From: Lachnospiraceae bacterium NE2001
Lineage (GTDB): Bacteria > Bacillota > Clostridia > Lachnospirales > Lachnospiraceae
Reading direction: 5' to 3'
Length of the DNA stretch: 64,000 bases
Assembly: GCA_900110635.1 (NCBI GenBank)
Contig: FOEK01000008.1
Coordinates: 104,471-168,470 of the forward strand
Made by a program: the position numbers and the translations under genes. Positions 36,082 through 45,753 of the stretch are shown here, one piece after another. The notes beneath the pieces are model-generated. The model did no database searches. It saw nothing but the letters and a program-made list of their open reading frames with translations, and was not told where the DNA came from. How positions within the stretch are numbered: position 1 is the first letter of the stretch; each line of letters begins with the position of its first letter.

Positions 36082-37308
36082 CTAATCCCTCCTGAATAAA
36101 TCCCGCGTATAAACCTTCTCCTTCACATCATCCAGACAGCTATCATATCGGTTAGCGATAATAGCGTCGCTCTGAGCCTTAAATTGATCCAGGTCGTTCA
36201 CAACCCTACTGCCGAAGAACGTCGTACCATTTTCCAGAGTTGATTCATAGATGATTACAGTTGCGCCTTTGGCTTTGATCCGCTTCATAACACCCTGGAT
36301 AGAGGACTGGCGGAAGTTATCGCTGTTGCTCTTCATGGTGAGACGGTAAACGCCGATTACGACTTCTTTCTCACCGACATACCCACCGCTGTAGCTGTTG
36401 GCTCCAGCTGTCTGAAGCACGCGGTCAGCGATGAAGTCCTTTCTTGTTCTGTTGCTTTCCACAATCGCCTGGATCAAGTTCTCTGGGACATCCTCGTAGT
36501 TAGTGAGAAGCTGCTTTGTGTCTTTCGGCAGGCAGTAACCACCATACCCAAAGGAAGGATTGTTATAGTGAGACCCGATGCAGGGATCTAAGCACACACC
36601 GTTGATGATGTCCTGTGTGTTTAAGCCTTTCATCTCTGCGTAGGTATCCAGCTCGTTGAAGTAGCTGACACGAAGAGCGAGGTATGTATTGGCGAACAGC
36701 TTCACTGCCTCCGCTTCAGTAAAGCCCATGAATAGGGTTTCGATATCCAGCTTTTCTGCACCTTCCTGCAGGAGACGGGCGAAAATTTCTGCTGCGGGTC
36801 TGGACGCTTCATCACATCCAACGATGATGCGAGACGGGTGGAGATTGTCATACAGAGCCTTTGACTCTCTCAAAAACTCCGGGCTGAAGAGAATGCGATC
36901 TGTATGGAACTTCTCTCTCACACGCTCCGTATAACCCACCGGAATCGTTGATTTGATGATCATTACAGCAGTATCAGAGGACTTGAGTACCAGGTCAATC
37001 ACAGACTCCACAGCAGAGCAATCAAAGAAGTTCTTCTGCGGATCGTAATTTGTTGGAGCGGCGATGATTACGAAATCGGCATCTGCATACGCCGCTGCTC
37101 CATCCGTGGTCGCACACAAATCCAGCTTCCTTTCCTCACGCTCTGAAAGATACTTCTCGATGTAATCATCCTGGATCGGGCTCTTCCATTGGTTTATCAG
37201 ATCCACTTTGGATTGGATGATGTCCACAGCGGTCACATGATTGTGCTGAGAAAGAAGTACCGCCAAGGAAAGCCCTACATATCCTGTTCCTGCTACTGCA
37301 ATGTTCAT
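36082..37308 (-). CDS. Nucleotide-sugar 6-dehydrogenase (paralogue 2 of 3)
   Basis: 408 residues, NAD-dependent oxidation of a UDP-hexose to the uronate. [19 protein letters not shown] opens the Rossmann domain, and the catalytic Cys is in [14 protein letters not shown] near residue 260. It is very like paralogue 1 at the left edge but with a higher GC content. Its end doubles as the ribosome binding site of the LysR gene. It is the left edge of module B. Possible substrates are UDP-Glc or UDP-ManNAc. Confidence 0.9.
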   Translation of the reverse strand: MNIAVAGTGYVGLSLAVLLSQHNHVTAVDIIQSKVDLINQWKSPIQDDYIEKYLSEREERKLDLCATTDGAAAYADADFVIIAAPTNYDPQKNFFDCSAVESVIDLVLKSSDTAVMIIKSTIPVGYTERVREKFHTDRILFSPEFLRESKALYDNLHPSRIIVGCDEASRPAAEIFARLLQEGAEKLDIETLFMGFTEAEAVKLFANTYLALRVSYFNELDTYAEMKGLNTQDIINGVCLDPCIGSHYNNPSFGYGGYCLPKDTKQLLTNYEDVPENLIQAIVESNRTRKDFIADRVLQTAGANSYSGGYVGEKEVVIGVYRLTMKSNSDNFRQSSIQGVMKRIKAKGATVIIYESTLENGTTFFGSRVVNDLDQFKAQSDAIIANRYDSCLDDVKEKVYTRDLFRRD

Positions 37309-37415
37309 TACAAATCTCTCTCTTTGACCAGATAGGCTTTGCCTACCCCGCTGCGCCGCAGCGACAAGTCTCTCGCTCCCTATATCCCCAATGTGGGCAA
37401 CAAGAGCGTATGGTT
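37309..37415. repeat. Intergenic region with two short hairpins
   Basis: Between two dehydrogenase genes. TAGGC/GCCTA (37334-37346) and CGCTGCG/CGCAGCG (37349-37363, one-base loop) occur side by side. The U-run needed for a terminator is not clear on the - strand. Confidence 0.3.
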
Positions 37416-38639
37416 TTAATCTCTTCTGAAGAGATCGCGTGTGTATACCTTATCGGCTACATCGCCGAGAACATCCTGATCAAAACGGTTCGCCAGAATG
37501 ACATCCGACTGCTTCTTGAACTTCTCTAAGTCATTAACCACAAGGCTCCGGAAGAACTCACTGCCATCTTCCAGGGTCGGCTCATAGATGATAATCGGAA
37601 TGCCCTTCGCCTTGATGCGCTTCATGACGCCTTGGATGGCGGAAGCTCGGAAATTGTCGCTGTTGCTCTTCATAGTCAGGCGATATACACCAACCGTTCC
37701 CGGATTACGAGCTATAATTTGATCCGCGATGAAGTCCTTACGAACTGTATTTGACTTCACCACTGCCTCGATCATAGTCTGCGGCACATCCTTATAGTTA
37801 GCGAGGAGCTGCTTGGTGTCCTTCGGCAGGCAATATCCACCGTATCCGAAGGACGGATTGTTATAGTGACTGCCAATGCGCGGATCCATGCACACACCAT
37901 TGATGATCATCTGTGTGTCGAGACCCTTGGTTTGAGCGTAGGTGTCAAGCTCGTTGAAATAGGAGACTCGAACAGCCAGATAGGTGTTTGCAAAGAGCTT
38001 TATTGCCTCTGCTTCTGTCAGATGGGCAAGAAGGACTGGTATGTGCTGCGGCTCCTGACCTGCGCGTTCTTCTTCCACTCTCGCACCTTCCAAAAGCAGG
38101 TCAGCAAACATCTGGGCTTCTTCCTTCTGATCATCATCACAGCCAACAACGATGCGGCTCGGATGGAGATTATCATACAGAGCTTTGGATTCTCTCAAGA
38201 ATTCTGGGCTGAATATGATGTTACGAATACCATACTTTTCTCTTACAGTCTCTGTATACCCAACCGGAATTGTGGACTTAATGACCATGAGGACATTGGG
38301 ATTGACCTTCAGCGTCTGCTCAATCGCATCTTCCACAGCGGAAGTATCGAAGAAATGGTTCACATCATCGTAGTTTGTTGGTGTCGCTATAATCACAAGA
38401 TCAGCGGAATCGTATGCAGCGGCTTTATCCGTGGTAGTGTGAAGGTTGAGTTGACGGGAGCCGTCCCTTGCTTCCTTAAAGAACCGTTCAATCTCATCGT
38501 CCTGAATGGGGCTGATGAATTTGTTCAGTTTCTCCGCCTTCGCTTCTGTTGTTGTGATAGCTGTTACTTCATGCTTCTGGGCAAGAAGAACCGCCAGGGA
38601 TAAACCTACATATCCTACTCCTGCTACTGTGATTTTCAT
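37416..38639 (-). CDS. ugd: Nucleotide-sugar 6-dehydrogenase (paralogue 3 of 3)
   Basis: 407 residues. [34 protein letters not shown] and the active-site [14 protein letters not shown] are conserved. It has an insertion near residues 180-200 ([16 protein letters not shown]) that the other two lack. It lies 107 bases upstream of paralogue 2 on the transcript, after glf. Three members in one locus point to more than one uronic acid or to duplication; which one makes UDP-GlcA is not decidable here. Confidence 0.9.
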   Translation of the reverse strand: MKITVAGVGYVGLSLAVLLAQKHEVTAITTTEAKAEKLNKFISPIQDDEIERFFKEARDGSRQLNLHTTTDKAAAYDSADLVIIATPTNYDDVNHFFDTSAVEDAIEQTLKVNPNVLMVIKSTIPVGYTETVREKYGIRNIIFSPEFLRESKALYDNLHPSRIVVGCDDDQKEEAQMFADLLLEGARVEEERAGQEPQHIPVLLAHLTEAEAIKLFANTYLAVRVSYFNELDTYAQTKGLDTQMIINGVCMDPRIGSHYNNPSFGYGGYCLPKDTKQLLANYKDVPQTMIEAVVKSNTVRKDFIADQIIARNPGTVGVYRLTMKSNSDNFRASAIQGVMKRIKAKGIPIIIYEPTLEDGSEFFRSLVVNDLEKFKKQSDVILANRFDQDVLGDVADKVYTRDLFRRD

Positions 38640-38654
38640 CTTCTATTTCCCCCC

Positions 38655-39767
38655 TTACCTTAACAGCATCTCAGCCTTCTCCAAAGCCACAGAGATTACC
38701 TGATCCATATCGTAGTACTTATACTCTCCAAGCCGTCCACCAAAGATGACCTTTGATTCCTTATCAGCAAGGTCTCTATACTGGGCATAGAGTTTTCCAT
38801 TCTTCTCATCATTAACCGGATAATATGGTTCATCGCCCAGTTTCCATTCCGAACTATACTCGCGGCTGATTACAGTCTTGGGCAGGTCATTTCCGTTTTC
38901 ATCCATACCAAACTCAAACCATTTATGTTCGATAATACGAGTCCACGGTGTTTCCCGATCTGTGTAATTTACAGCTGCATTTCCCTGGAAGTTGGGAATA
39001 TCAAGTAATTCTGTTTCAAACCGGACGGAACGATATTCCAAATTGCCAAGAGAATAGTTGAAGTAGGCATCAATAGGACCGGTGTAGATTACCATCTCAG
39101 TTTGTCTGTCCCAGTATTCCTTTTGCTCCAGATAATCAGTGTTGAGCTTAACTTCAATCCCTTCAAGCATCCTCTCAACCATTCGTGTATATCCGCCGAC
39201 TGGAATACCCTGATAGAGAGCGTTGAAGTAGTTGTTATCAAAGGTCAACCGAACAGGAAGCCTCTTGATGATGAAAGCTGGGAGTTGATCACACGGTCTT
39301 CCCCACTGCTTTTCTGTGTAGCCCTTTACCAGCTTTTCATAGACATCACGTCCAACGAGAGAAATAGCCTGCTCTTCAAGATTCTGCGGTTCGCCAGTTA
39401 TTTCTTTCCGTTGCTCTTCGATTTTTGCTGCGGCTTCTTCTGGTGTAACGACACCCCACATTTTATTAAAGGTGTACATGTTAAAGGGAAGACTGTACAG
39501 TTCGCCGTGATAATTTGCCACAGGCGAATTCGTAAAGCGATTGAAGGTAGCGAACTGCTGTACATAGTCCCAAACCGCCTTATTATTCGTGTGGAAGATA
39601 TGAGCACCGTATTTATGCACATGAATTCCTTCAACATTTTCTGTAAAGACATTACCGGCTATATGGTCCCTCTTATCAATTACAAGAACAGATTTCCCCG
39701 CAGCTTTAGTTCTCTGTGCAATAACAGCACCATACAGGCCCGCTCCAACTATCAAATAATCGTACAT
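38655..39767 (-). CDS. glf: UDP-galactopyranose mutase
   Basis: Flavoenzyme converting UDP-Galp to UDP-Galf for furanose-containing glycans. 370 residues. FAD-binding YDYLIVGAGLYGAVIAQR at the N-terminus, DHIAGNVFTENVEGIHVHKYGAHIFHT across residues about 37-60, and the substrate region TEKQWGRPCDQLPAFIIKRLPVR. Length is normal. A Galf residue is therefore likely in the module B polysaccharide. Confidence 0.95.
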   Translation of the reverse strand: MYDYLIVGAGLYGAVIAQRTKAAGKSVLVIDKRDHIAGNVFTENVEGIHVHKYGAHIFHTNNKAVWDYVQQFATFNRFTNSPVANYHGELYSLPFNMYTFNKMWGVVTPEEAAAKIEEQRKEITGEPQNLEEQAISLVGRDVYEKLVKGYTEKQWGRPCDQLPAFIIKRLPVRLTFDNNYFNALYQGIPVGGYTRMVERMLEGIEVKLNTDYLEQKEYWDRQTEMVIYTGPIDAYFNYSLGNLEYRSVRFETELLDIPNFQGNAAVNYTDRETPWTRIIEHKWFEFGMDENGNDLPKTVISREYSSEWKLGDEPYYPVNDEKNGKLYAQYRDLADKESKVIFGGRLGEYKYYDMDQVISVALEKAEMLLR

Positions 39768-39782
39768 GCCGCCACTTCCTTA

Positions 39783-40871
39783 TTATTTCCCTATCAGTAT
39801 TTTTAACTTCGTATTACAAATCAACTTCTCAAAACCAAAAAGTATCGCCATCGTGAGAATCAAATTCAATATCTTGGAGACAAATCCGTGAAATCCGTTT
39901 TTCTCAATCACAATCATTACCGCTAATATTGTTATCTGATTCAAGCAAAGATACACAATGGAATTTTTACCGATCCCTTTGAGCCACTCACATATTCTTT
40001 CTAAGACTATGCCATGGTTCAGTAGCTTTTCTGTGTACCTCGTCAAGTTCCATCCCGCCACAATCGCCCCTAATGCATTAACCCAAAATGAGATGTACCA
40101 TCCATACAGCCCAGTCCTCATGTTGATTCTTGGGAGAGCCATAATGGACGCACTTATAACCGCTCCCAACACCAACGCCTGCCACAGCTTTAGATTGAGC
40201 AGTTTCTCAGCCTTTGTGCCTCTACTCACCCTCGCTATATGGAAGAAGCCGACACCCACAAATGCCGCATCCATCGCCCAGGGGAGACGAAAGGGCAGGA
40301 TTTTGGCAATCAGCATACCAACGATTACGAGAAGGACAACCGAAATATGTAGTTTCCAATTGCAGCCAAGCCACCTATCCAGCATAACATAGATGACTTC
40401 TGTCAAGAAAATCGCTGTCAAGAACCATAATGCGCCGGGAATTGGCGATACCAGATTATTTAAAATCGCAACTGGAATCGCATAGGTATTTTCAAACAGA
40501 AAGTAATATAAGGTACTAAGCTGCCTGTACTCGGGTATGATCATCAAGCACAATAGCCAAACAATAGCACCAAAGCACAGATACGGAAGCAACAACGTCT
40601 TCGCCTTTCGAAGGATTATTTCTCCGATTAATATGTCCTCTTTTCGCTTATAGAACCATCCAGAGATGAAGAAAAACATCGGCATATGAAAGGCATGAAT
40701 AAACTTGTTGAATACACCACCAAATGTTATATGTCCCATAATCATTAGAATGATTCCAAAAGCCCGGAATAAATCAATATAATCTACCCTTGCTTGCTTG
40801 CTTGCTTGCTTGCTAAGAGATAGTCCATTCATCACGTCCTCCATGTCAATACTCTTTTCGTTTATTTTCAC
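39783..40871 (-). CDS. Membrane O-acyltransferase (acyltransferase 3 family) with a tetranucleotide repeat near the start
   Basis: 362 residues with about ten membrane segments. The acyltransferase-3 signature is near the N-terminus (VDYIDLFRAFGIILMIMGHITFGG with the catalytic-type His) and FHMPMFFFISGWFYKRK follows. It would acetylate a sugar of the polysaccharide from the cytoplasmic acetyl-CoA pool. The coding sequence contains 6.5 copies of a 4-base repeat at 40789-40814, encoding SKQASKQA at about residues 20-27. Slippage by one unit would shift the frame and switch the protein off. It overlaps the upstream flippase gene by 4 bases (ATGA). Confidence 0.85.
   Translation of the reverse strand: MKINEKSIDMEDVMNGLSLSKQASKQARVDYIDLFRAFGIILMIMGHITFGGVFNKFIHAFHMPMFFFISGWFYKRKEDILIGEIILRKAKTLLLPYLCFGAIVWLLCLMIIPEYRQLSTLYYFLFENTYAIPVAILNNLVSPIPGALWFLTAIFLTEVIYVMLDRWLGCNWKLHISVVLLVIVGMLIAKILPFRLPWAMDAAFVGVGFFHIARVSRGTKAEKLLNLKLWQALVLGAVISASIMALPRINMRTGLYGWYISFWVNALGAIVAGWNLTRYTEKLLNHGIVLERICEWLKGIGKNSIVYLCLNQITILAVMIVIEKNGFHGFVSKILNLILTMAILFGFEKLICNTKLKILIGK
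40789..40814 (-). repeat. Tetranucleotide microsatellite (AGCA)6.5 in the acyltransferase gene
   Basis: On the + strand the unit CTTG occurs six and a half times without interruption; on the coding strand it reads AGCA/GCAA. It lies inside an ORF, about 20 codons from the start, so copy-number change would cause an on/off frame shift. Confidence 0.9.
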
Positions 40872-42334
40872 TTAAATCTGTACTTAATTCTCAACATTTT
40901 AAGTCCTTCGTTAACGAGTATAGGATTCTTGCGGATCTTTATCATGTATATAGAGGCTAAAACCAGATATAGTGTTCCTCCGCAAAATACCTGTATTGCC
41001 ATCGTAGTAAGCGCATTCCTGCTCACATGGGACAATGCCTCAACAGCAAAAAACATAACACCTCCTATAACACAGAAGCTAAACCCATTTATCATATAGC
41101 CTTTAAAATCAATATGCTCTTTGCACCAGACAAATTGTATAAAGCATACGGCAAATTCAGCAACAATAGTTCCAATGATTGCTCCAACACCATTCATTGA
41201 GGGTATTAAAAGTGCATTAATAATTAGATTTACTACAGCACCAACGGTCAAAGAAACCACATATATCTTGTCACGGCCCGTTGGGATAATAAACTGCGTC
41301 CTTAATACCCCTGCCCATCCTCTAAATATTATTATTGGGCTAAGAAGCAAGATAAAGTACCCACATCTTGTAAATTCCTTTCCATAAAACCACGGAGCAA
41401 AAACATCAGAAACCCCAGCAACTCCAAATGCCATTGCTGCAGCCATAAACATGGCAAACATCATGACAGTATCCATGAGGTATTTTATTTTCTCCTGTTT
41501 CTCCTCTTTCGCAAACAGATTAGACATACGTGGCATAATGACATTATCAAGTGCAAGGATTATAGTATTTGGAATTGTTACAATCTTCTCGGCATTCGCG
41601 TAAAAAGCTACCTCCTCGTTCGTACTGAAATACCCGAGCATCAGCTTATCCATCAAATTATAAATACTTACTGCAATAATAGGCCAAAATAGTATCAGGT
41701 TTGGTTTTATATGCTTCTTAATTCCATTCCAGTAAGGTTTTACAAATTTAATATGCTTTAGAATAAACGGCCATGCAACAACACACGAAAGGAATATGCT
41801 TGAAGCAATAATAACAGTGTATAATCCAAGATCGCTGACATCTTTCACAAACGCAAAAATAGCAATTGCAGACAAGATCCGTACACACATTCCTCTGATC
41901 GTTATTAATCTAAATTTTTCCAGCCCGAAACATGCCCAGTTTATATCAAACAACCCGGAAAGAACATATATTGTTTGTAATAAATATACATACTGATCTT
42001 GCTTACAGATGGTCACGCAATAAATTACATATAATATCGAGAATACTACTCCAGTTATCAGTTGAAAGAAATATATTTCCCAAAAAGTTTTATTAAGCTC
42101 ATCGCCATTATCTCTAACACGTGCGATGGCTCTATTTCCGTAGTTTTTCACGCCTAGCATAGAGAATAAGTAAAAGTACTGCGCAAATGCATGCGTTTTG
42201 GAATAAACGCCCAGGCTATTAGCGCCAAGTACGCGGGCAATGTAGGGCGCGGTTATTAATGGCAATACTATTTCAAGGAACTGGTATCCAAAGCTATAGA
42301 ATAAATTCTTTTTGATTCCACTCGTATGCGACAT
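40868..42334 (-). CDS. wzx: Wzx-type polysaccharide flippase (module B)
   Basis: 488 residues with about 14 hydrophobic segments. The N-terminus SYQFLEIVLPLITAPYIARVLG-like region (GYQFLEIVLPLITAPYIARV) and GVYSKTHAFAQYF match the Wzx/RfbX exporter family. It is distantly related to the module A flippase and so probably transports a different repeat unit. It overlaps the acyltransferase gene and follows the Wzy-like gene after about 20 bases. Confidence 0.88.
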   Translation of the reverse strand: MSHTSGIKKNLFYSFGYQFLEIVLPLITAPYIARVLGANSLGVYSKTHAFAQYFYLFSMLGVKNYGNRAIARVRDNGDELNKTFWEIYFFQLITGVVFSILYVIYCVTICKQDQYVYLLQTIYVLSGLFDINWACFGLEKFRLITIRGMCVRILSAIAIFAFVKDVSDLGLYTVIIASSIFLSCVVAWPFILKHIKFVKPYWNGIKKHIKPNLILFWPIIAVSIYNLMDKLMLGYFSTNEEVAFYANAEKIVTIPNTIILALDNVIMPRMSNLFAKEEKQEKIKYLMDTVMMFAMFMAAAMAFGVAGVSDVFAPWFYGKEFTRCGYFILLLSPIIIFRGWAGVLRTQFIIPTGRDKIYVVSLTVGAVVNLIINALLIPSMNGVGAIIGTIVAEFAVCFIQFVWCKEHIDFKGYMINGFSFCVIGGVMFFAVEALSHVSRNALTTMAIQVFCGGTLYLVLASIYMIKIRKNPILVNEGLKMLRIKYRFK

Positions 42335-42352
42335 TTCTTTTCACCATAGCCC

Positions 42353-43531
42353 TTATCCCCAAAAATATGGTAGGGTCTTACCATAATTCACTATCATTAA
42401 GTATATAAAATTATAAGCAAAGCAAAACCACAGATACAAAGATGGTCCAGAAGTAATAATCCTTATAGTATGTCTCTTCCGTTTTGAAATTTCATAAACG
42501 CTTGGTTTTCCAATAAGCAATGAAATCAGAACCATCTGACAAATATCTAAGTATAGAGTCATTCTATCACCGATATACATCCGGAAGGCAATAATAAATA
42601 CACTATAAATCAAAAAACCAATAATCGTACTGTACAAATAGAATCTCACATCTGGATCACTGCGCTTTTCAGATTTTAAATAAGCATTTCCGATTAGTAA
42701 AGCTCCTACAAACCGCAAAACTATAGAAATATAAGTCTTATAATGAAAACTTGTGTACCGAGCTCCGGATTCTCCCGCTGCGATAGATATATAGTTAGTA
42801 TAATCGTCTGTTAAACTATCTGAGCTCAAAATAATATTTGCTACCGTTCTCCAATTGAGGAATGCAAATATGGCAATAATAGCGGTGATTACTACAGCAA
42901 GAAATCTTATGGATTTACTTTTACTTGTGCAAAGAACGTAGATTACTGCAAATAGTCCTATTCCTATAAATACTGACCCATGGAAAAGAGTCGAAATCGC
43001 TGCAAGGATAACCGCCTGAAAAATTTTCTTTTCCCTAAAATATACAACAGCAAGCAAAAGCCAAGCTGCAGCAATACTCTGCTTATGGATATTCAAGCTG
43101 ACTTGATAAAACATCAGCATAAAAACTGTCATGAAGCCTGCAATAGTAATCCTGTTTCGCAATTTGTATGCAACAATTCCGATTGGTATTTCGAACAATA
43201 ACTGCAGGACAAATAAGTATATTCTATAATCATTGAATGTTTTCTTGATAATATAGCCTATAAGAGTCAAAAAAGGCTCATTCCCAGGTGTCATAATAGC
43301 TCTCCATGAGCTATATAATCTTGCATTATCAAATCGATAATGCACCACTGCGGAAGTATCGGTTCCAACACTGATCGCTCGAAGCCCTGCAAATATTGAA
43401 AGTAAAAGTATACCAAGGAAAATCCATCGTCTTGTTTTTTTATCATTCAAAGACCGATCTGCAGCAGAAAAGAATGTTCCAGCTAAAAGAAACATTATAT
43501 AATAAATTAGACTATATGCTATGTATTCCAT
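42353..43531 (-). CDS. wzy: EpsG/Wzy-like polymerase
   Basis: 392-residue membrane protein with about ten helices and the EpsG-like segments RAISVGTDTSAVVHYRF, GNEPFLTLIGYIIKKT and LYLFVLQLLFEIPIGI-type runs. EpsG-family proteins polymerise repeat units in gram-positive EPS loci. GGAGG precedes the ATG. The next gene downstream is the module B flippase. Confidence 0.8.
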   Translation of the reverse strand: MEYIAYSLIYYIMFLLAGTFFSAADRSLNDKKTRRWIFLGILLLSIFAGLRAISVGTDTSAVVHYRFDNARLYSSWRAIMTPGNEPFLTLIGYIIKKTFNDYRIYLFVLQLLFEIPIGIVAYKLRNRITIAGFMTVFMLMFYQVSLNIHKQSIAAAWLLLAVVYFREKKIFQAVILAAISTLFHGSVFIGIGLFAVIYVLCTSKSKSIRFLAVVITAIIAIFAFLNWRTVANIILSSDSLTDDYTNYISIAAGESGARYTSFHYKTYISIVLRFVGALLIGNAYLKSEKRSDPDVRFYLYSTIIGFLIYSVFIIAFRMYIGDRMTLYLDICQMVLISLLIGKPSVYEISKRKRHTIRIITSGPSLYLWFCFAYNFIYLMIVNYGKTLPYFWG

Positions 43532-43566
43532 TAATAGAAGCCTCCATAGACTATCTTTCTTTTAGG

Positions 43567-44727
43567 TTATGTGCCGAGTCTCAGCTTCTCATTAAGTAGA
43601 TTCTCATATAGTTCGTAAATGCGCTCAGCATTCTTTTCAGCGGTAAATGTGGTAACAGCGCATTTTTGTGCAGCTTTTGCTTTCAATCTAAACTCATCGC
43701 GATTCTTTATAATTAGATTCAGAATACTACTTAACTCCTCAACATTCCCCAACTCATACAGACTATTAAAATCTTCTCTGAGTATTTCAGCTGTTCCTGC
43801 AGTATTTGCACCTACTACATAACATCCACTATACATTGCTTCAACAGCAACTCTACCAAAGGCCTCCGAAATTGATGGAACAACTACAATGTCAATCTCT
43901 TTGTATTTTTTTGCAATATTGGAAATAACACCATCAAATATCACTCTGTCTTTTATCTCACGCCCTTCGTTTTCTAAGAAGCTGAGAATTTCTTCGTAAT
44001 AGATGCTGTGTTTTTCTTCTTCGCCAATTAGATGTAGTTCTAAGTTATCGATTCCACTCTTATGCAATAACAAGAGTGCTTTAATAACCTCAAACTGATT
44101 CTTTCCCTCGCAAACCCTACCAATTACCGCCACAGTAACTTTATCTGCTCCAAGAATTTCTCGTTCACACCAGAAATCAGTATATTCAATTCCATTGTAT
44201 ATCAAATGAATCGGAAGTGTGAATTTATTCTTATATTTTTCCAAAATAGATCTCGAAATTGCTATTCCAGCGTCTGCCTTATTTATAAGTTTGGCAGGAT
44301 TATATAGCTTAGAGATTGTCAATTGATGATCTTCCTCTAAGAACTCTCTAAAGTGCCATACTACTTTCGTGCCTAACTCTTCTGAACATTCAGCTATCAA
44401 AAAAGAAGATATAGAATTATTATGAACAATATCAAATTTTTCTTTCTTCAAAAAAGCTTTAATCTTCCTTTTTCCCAGCTTGTTCCCTATTGCTTTTTTT
44501 ACAATCGTTGCATTGATCGTGTTGTCACTTATTGGAACAGTCCAATTATAATTACGCAGAACAACATATTTCAAGCCACGAGACTCTATTTCGTTAATTA
44601 TGTCTCCATGCTTTCTAAGCGCAATAGTGACATCACACCCATGTTTGATTAAGTGCTCTGCTAACACGCACATTGATTTATTCGCACCTGAAATAACTGA
44701 GTGCGCACTTACAAGAAGTACTTTCAT
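43567..44727 (-). CDS. Family 4 glycosyltransferase
   Basis: 386 residues from ATG 44727 (MKVLLVSAHSVISGANKSM), with AAAGGTG 7 bases upstream; an in-frame GTG three codons earlier has poorer spacing. GT-B fold: VISGANKSMCVLAEHL near the N-terminus, and VVPSISEAFGRVAVEAMYSGCYVVGANTAG, which contains the E-x7-E motif of retaining GT4 enzymes. It should add a sugar in the cytoplasm. Specificity unknown. Confidence 0.88.
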   Translation of the reverse strand: MKVLLVSAHSVISGANKSMCVLAEHLIKHGCDVTIALRKHGDIINEIESRGLKYVVLRNYNWTVPISDNTINATIVKKAIGNKLGKRKIKAFLKKEKFDIVHNNSISSFLIAECSEELGTKVVWHFREFLEEDHQLTISKLYNPAKLINKADAGIAISRSILEKYKNKFTLPIHLIYNGIEYTDFWCEREILGADKVTVAVIGRVCEGKNQFEVIKALLLLHKSGIDNLELHLIGEEEKHSIYYEEILSFLENEGREIKDRVIFDGVISNIAKKYKEIDIVVVPSISEAFGRVAVEAMYSGCYVVGANTAGTAEILREDFNSLYELGNVEELSSILNLIIKNRDEFRLKAKAAQKCAVTTFTAEKNAERIYELYENLLNEKLRLGT

Positions 44728-44747
44728 TTTCGTCACCTTTCACTCAG

Positions 44748-45737
44748 TCAATAATCAATCTTCCCTTTTGGGACTTTACCAAGCACTGCATAACCTCTAT
44801 ACCCTGTTGCTCTCAAAAAGGTAATAACCCATCCCATCCTTGTCTTTAAGGACGCCGCTTTTTTATATACATCCGGAGCTATCTCTTTAACTCTACTCTC
44901 ATAATCAACCAGCTTCTGCTTGTTTTCTTCATTTGTATCTAACAGGAGAAGCGCTCTAATCGTAACTTTATATGCAGAAGCAGCTTTTAAAATGAGATAC
45001 TCTTTATGTGCCCTATCATCCTCTGTATAGTGCCTACACATAGTTTCGGTTACACTCAAGTACTCATCAATATGTTTGATTCTCGACTCTCTACTGACGC
45101 TTTGCCCTTCCCGTCCAGTTCTATAGCAGTAGACAGGAATATTTAAAAACACCAGTTTCTTTACCCAAGTAAATGGCACTGTTGAGTAGATGCGGTCTGT
45201 ATAGAGGATATGTTCCGGGAGTACGACTCCAGATTTCCTCAATACATCTGTTTTGAATACCAACGCCCACATGCCAATAGGAACGTCGATACTATTAGGG
45301 TCAATCTCTTCATTAGGTTCTATATGCCTACTGAAATCGAACAAGCTTAAACTTCCCTTGTCTGGTCCTTTTTTATAATTTGTAACAACCGCGTCGACAT
45401 CTGATGTTCTCAAATAGTCTACAAGCTTTGTAAGACCCTCAGTGTCCATCCAGTCATCGCCGTCGAGGATCTTGAAATACTTACCTGTTGCGTGAGCAAT
45501 GCTGTAATTCTGGACGGAACCGTAGCCTCCGTTTTCCTTGTGAACGGCATGAACGATATCTGGGTACTTTTCTTCATATCCTTTAGCAATTTCATACGTT
45601 CCATCCTTACCGCCATCGTCAACTACAAATATCTCTATATCATCCCTCGCTTTAGATGCTAAAATGGATTCAATATTTTCTTTGATATATGGCTCTACAT
45701 TGTATGCGGCCACAGAAATGGTCAGTATTTTGCTCAC
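44748..45737 (-). CDS. Family 2 glycosyltransferase, GTG start
   Basis: 329 residues. The best start is the GTG at 45737 (M/VSKILTISVAAYNVEPYI) with AAGGAG 7 bases upstream; the longer open frame overlaps the upstream acetyltransferase gene and lacks support. IEIFVVDDGGKDGTYEIA and KILDGDDWMDTEGL carry the DDG and GDD metal and nucleotide motifs of GT-A GT2 enzymes. The C-terminus is charged and soluble. Donor unknown. Confidence 0.88.
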   Translation of the reverse strand: MSKILTISVAAYNVEPYIKENIESILASKARDDIEIFVVDDGGKDGTYEIAKGYEEKYPDIVHAVHKENGGYGSVQNYSIAHATGKYFKILDGDDWMDTEGLTKLVDYLRTSDVDAVVTNYKKGPDKGSLSLFDFSRHIEPNEEIDPNSIDVPIGMWALVFKTDVLRKSGVVLPEHILYTDRIYSTVPFTWVKKLVFLNIPVYCYRTGREGQSVSRESRIKHIDEYLSVTETMCRHYTEDDRAHKEYLILKAASAYKVTIRALLLLDTNEENKQKLVDYESRVKEIAPDVYKKAASLKTRMGWVITFLRATGYRGYAVLGKVPKGKIDY

Positions 45738-45753
45738 AACGATTCTCCTTTTT

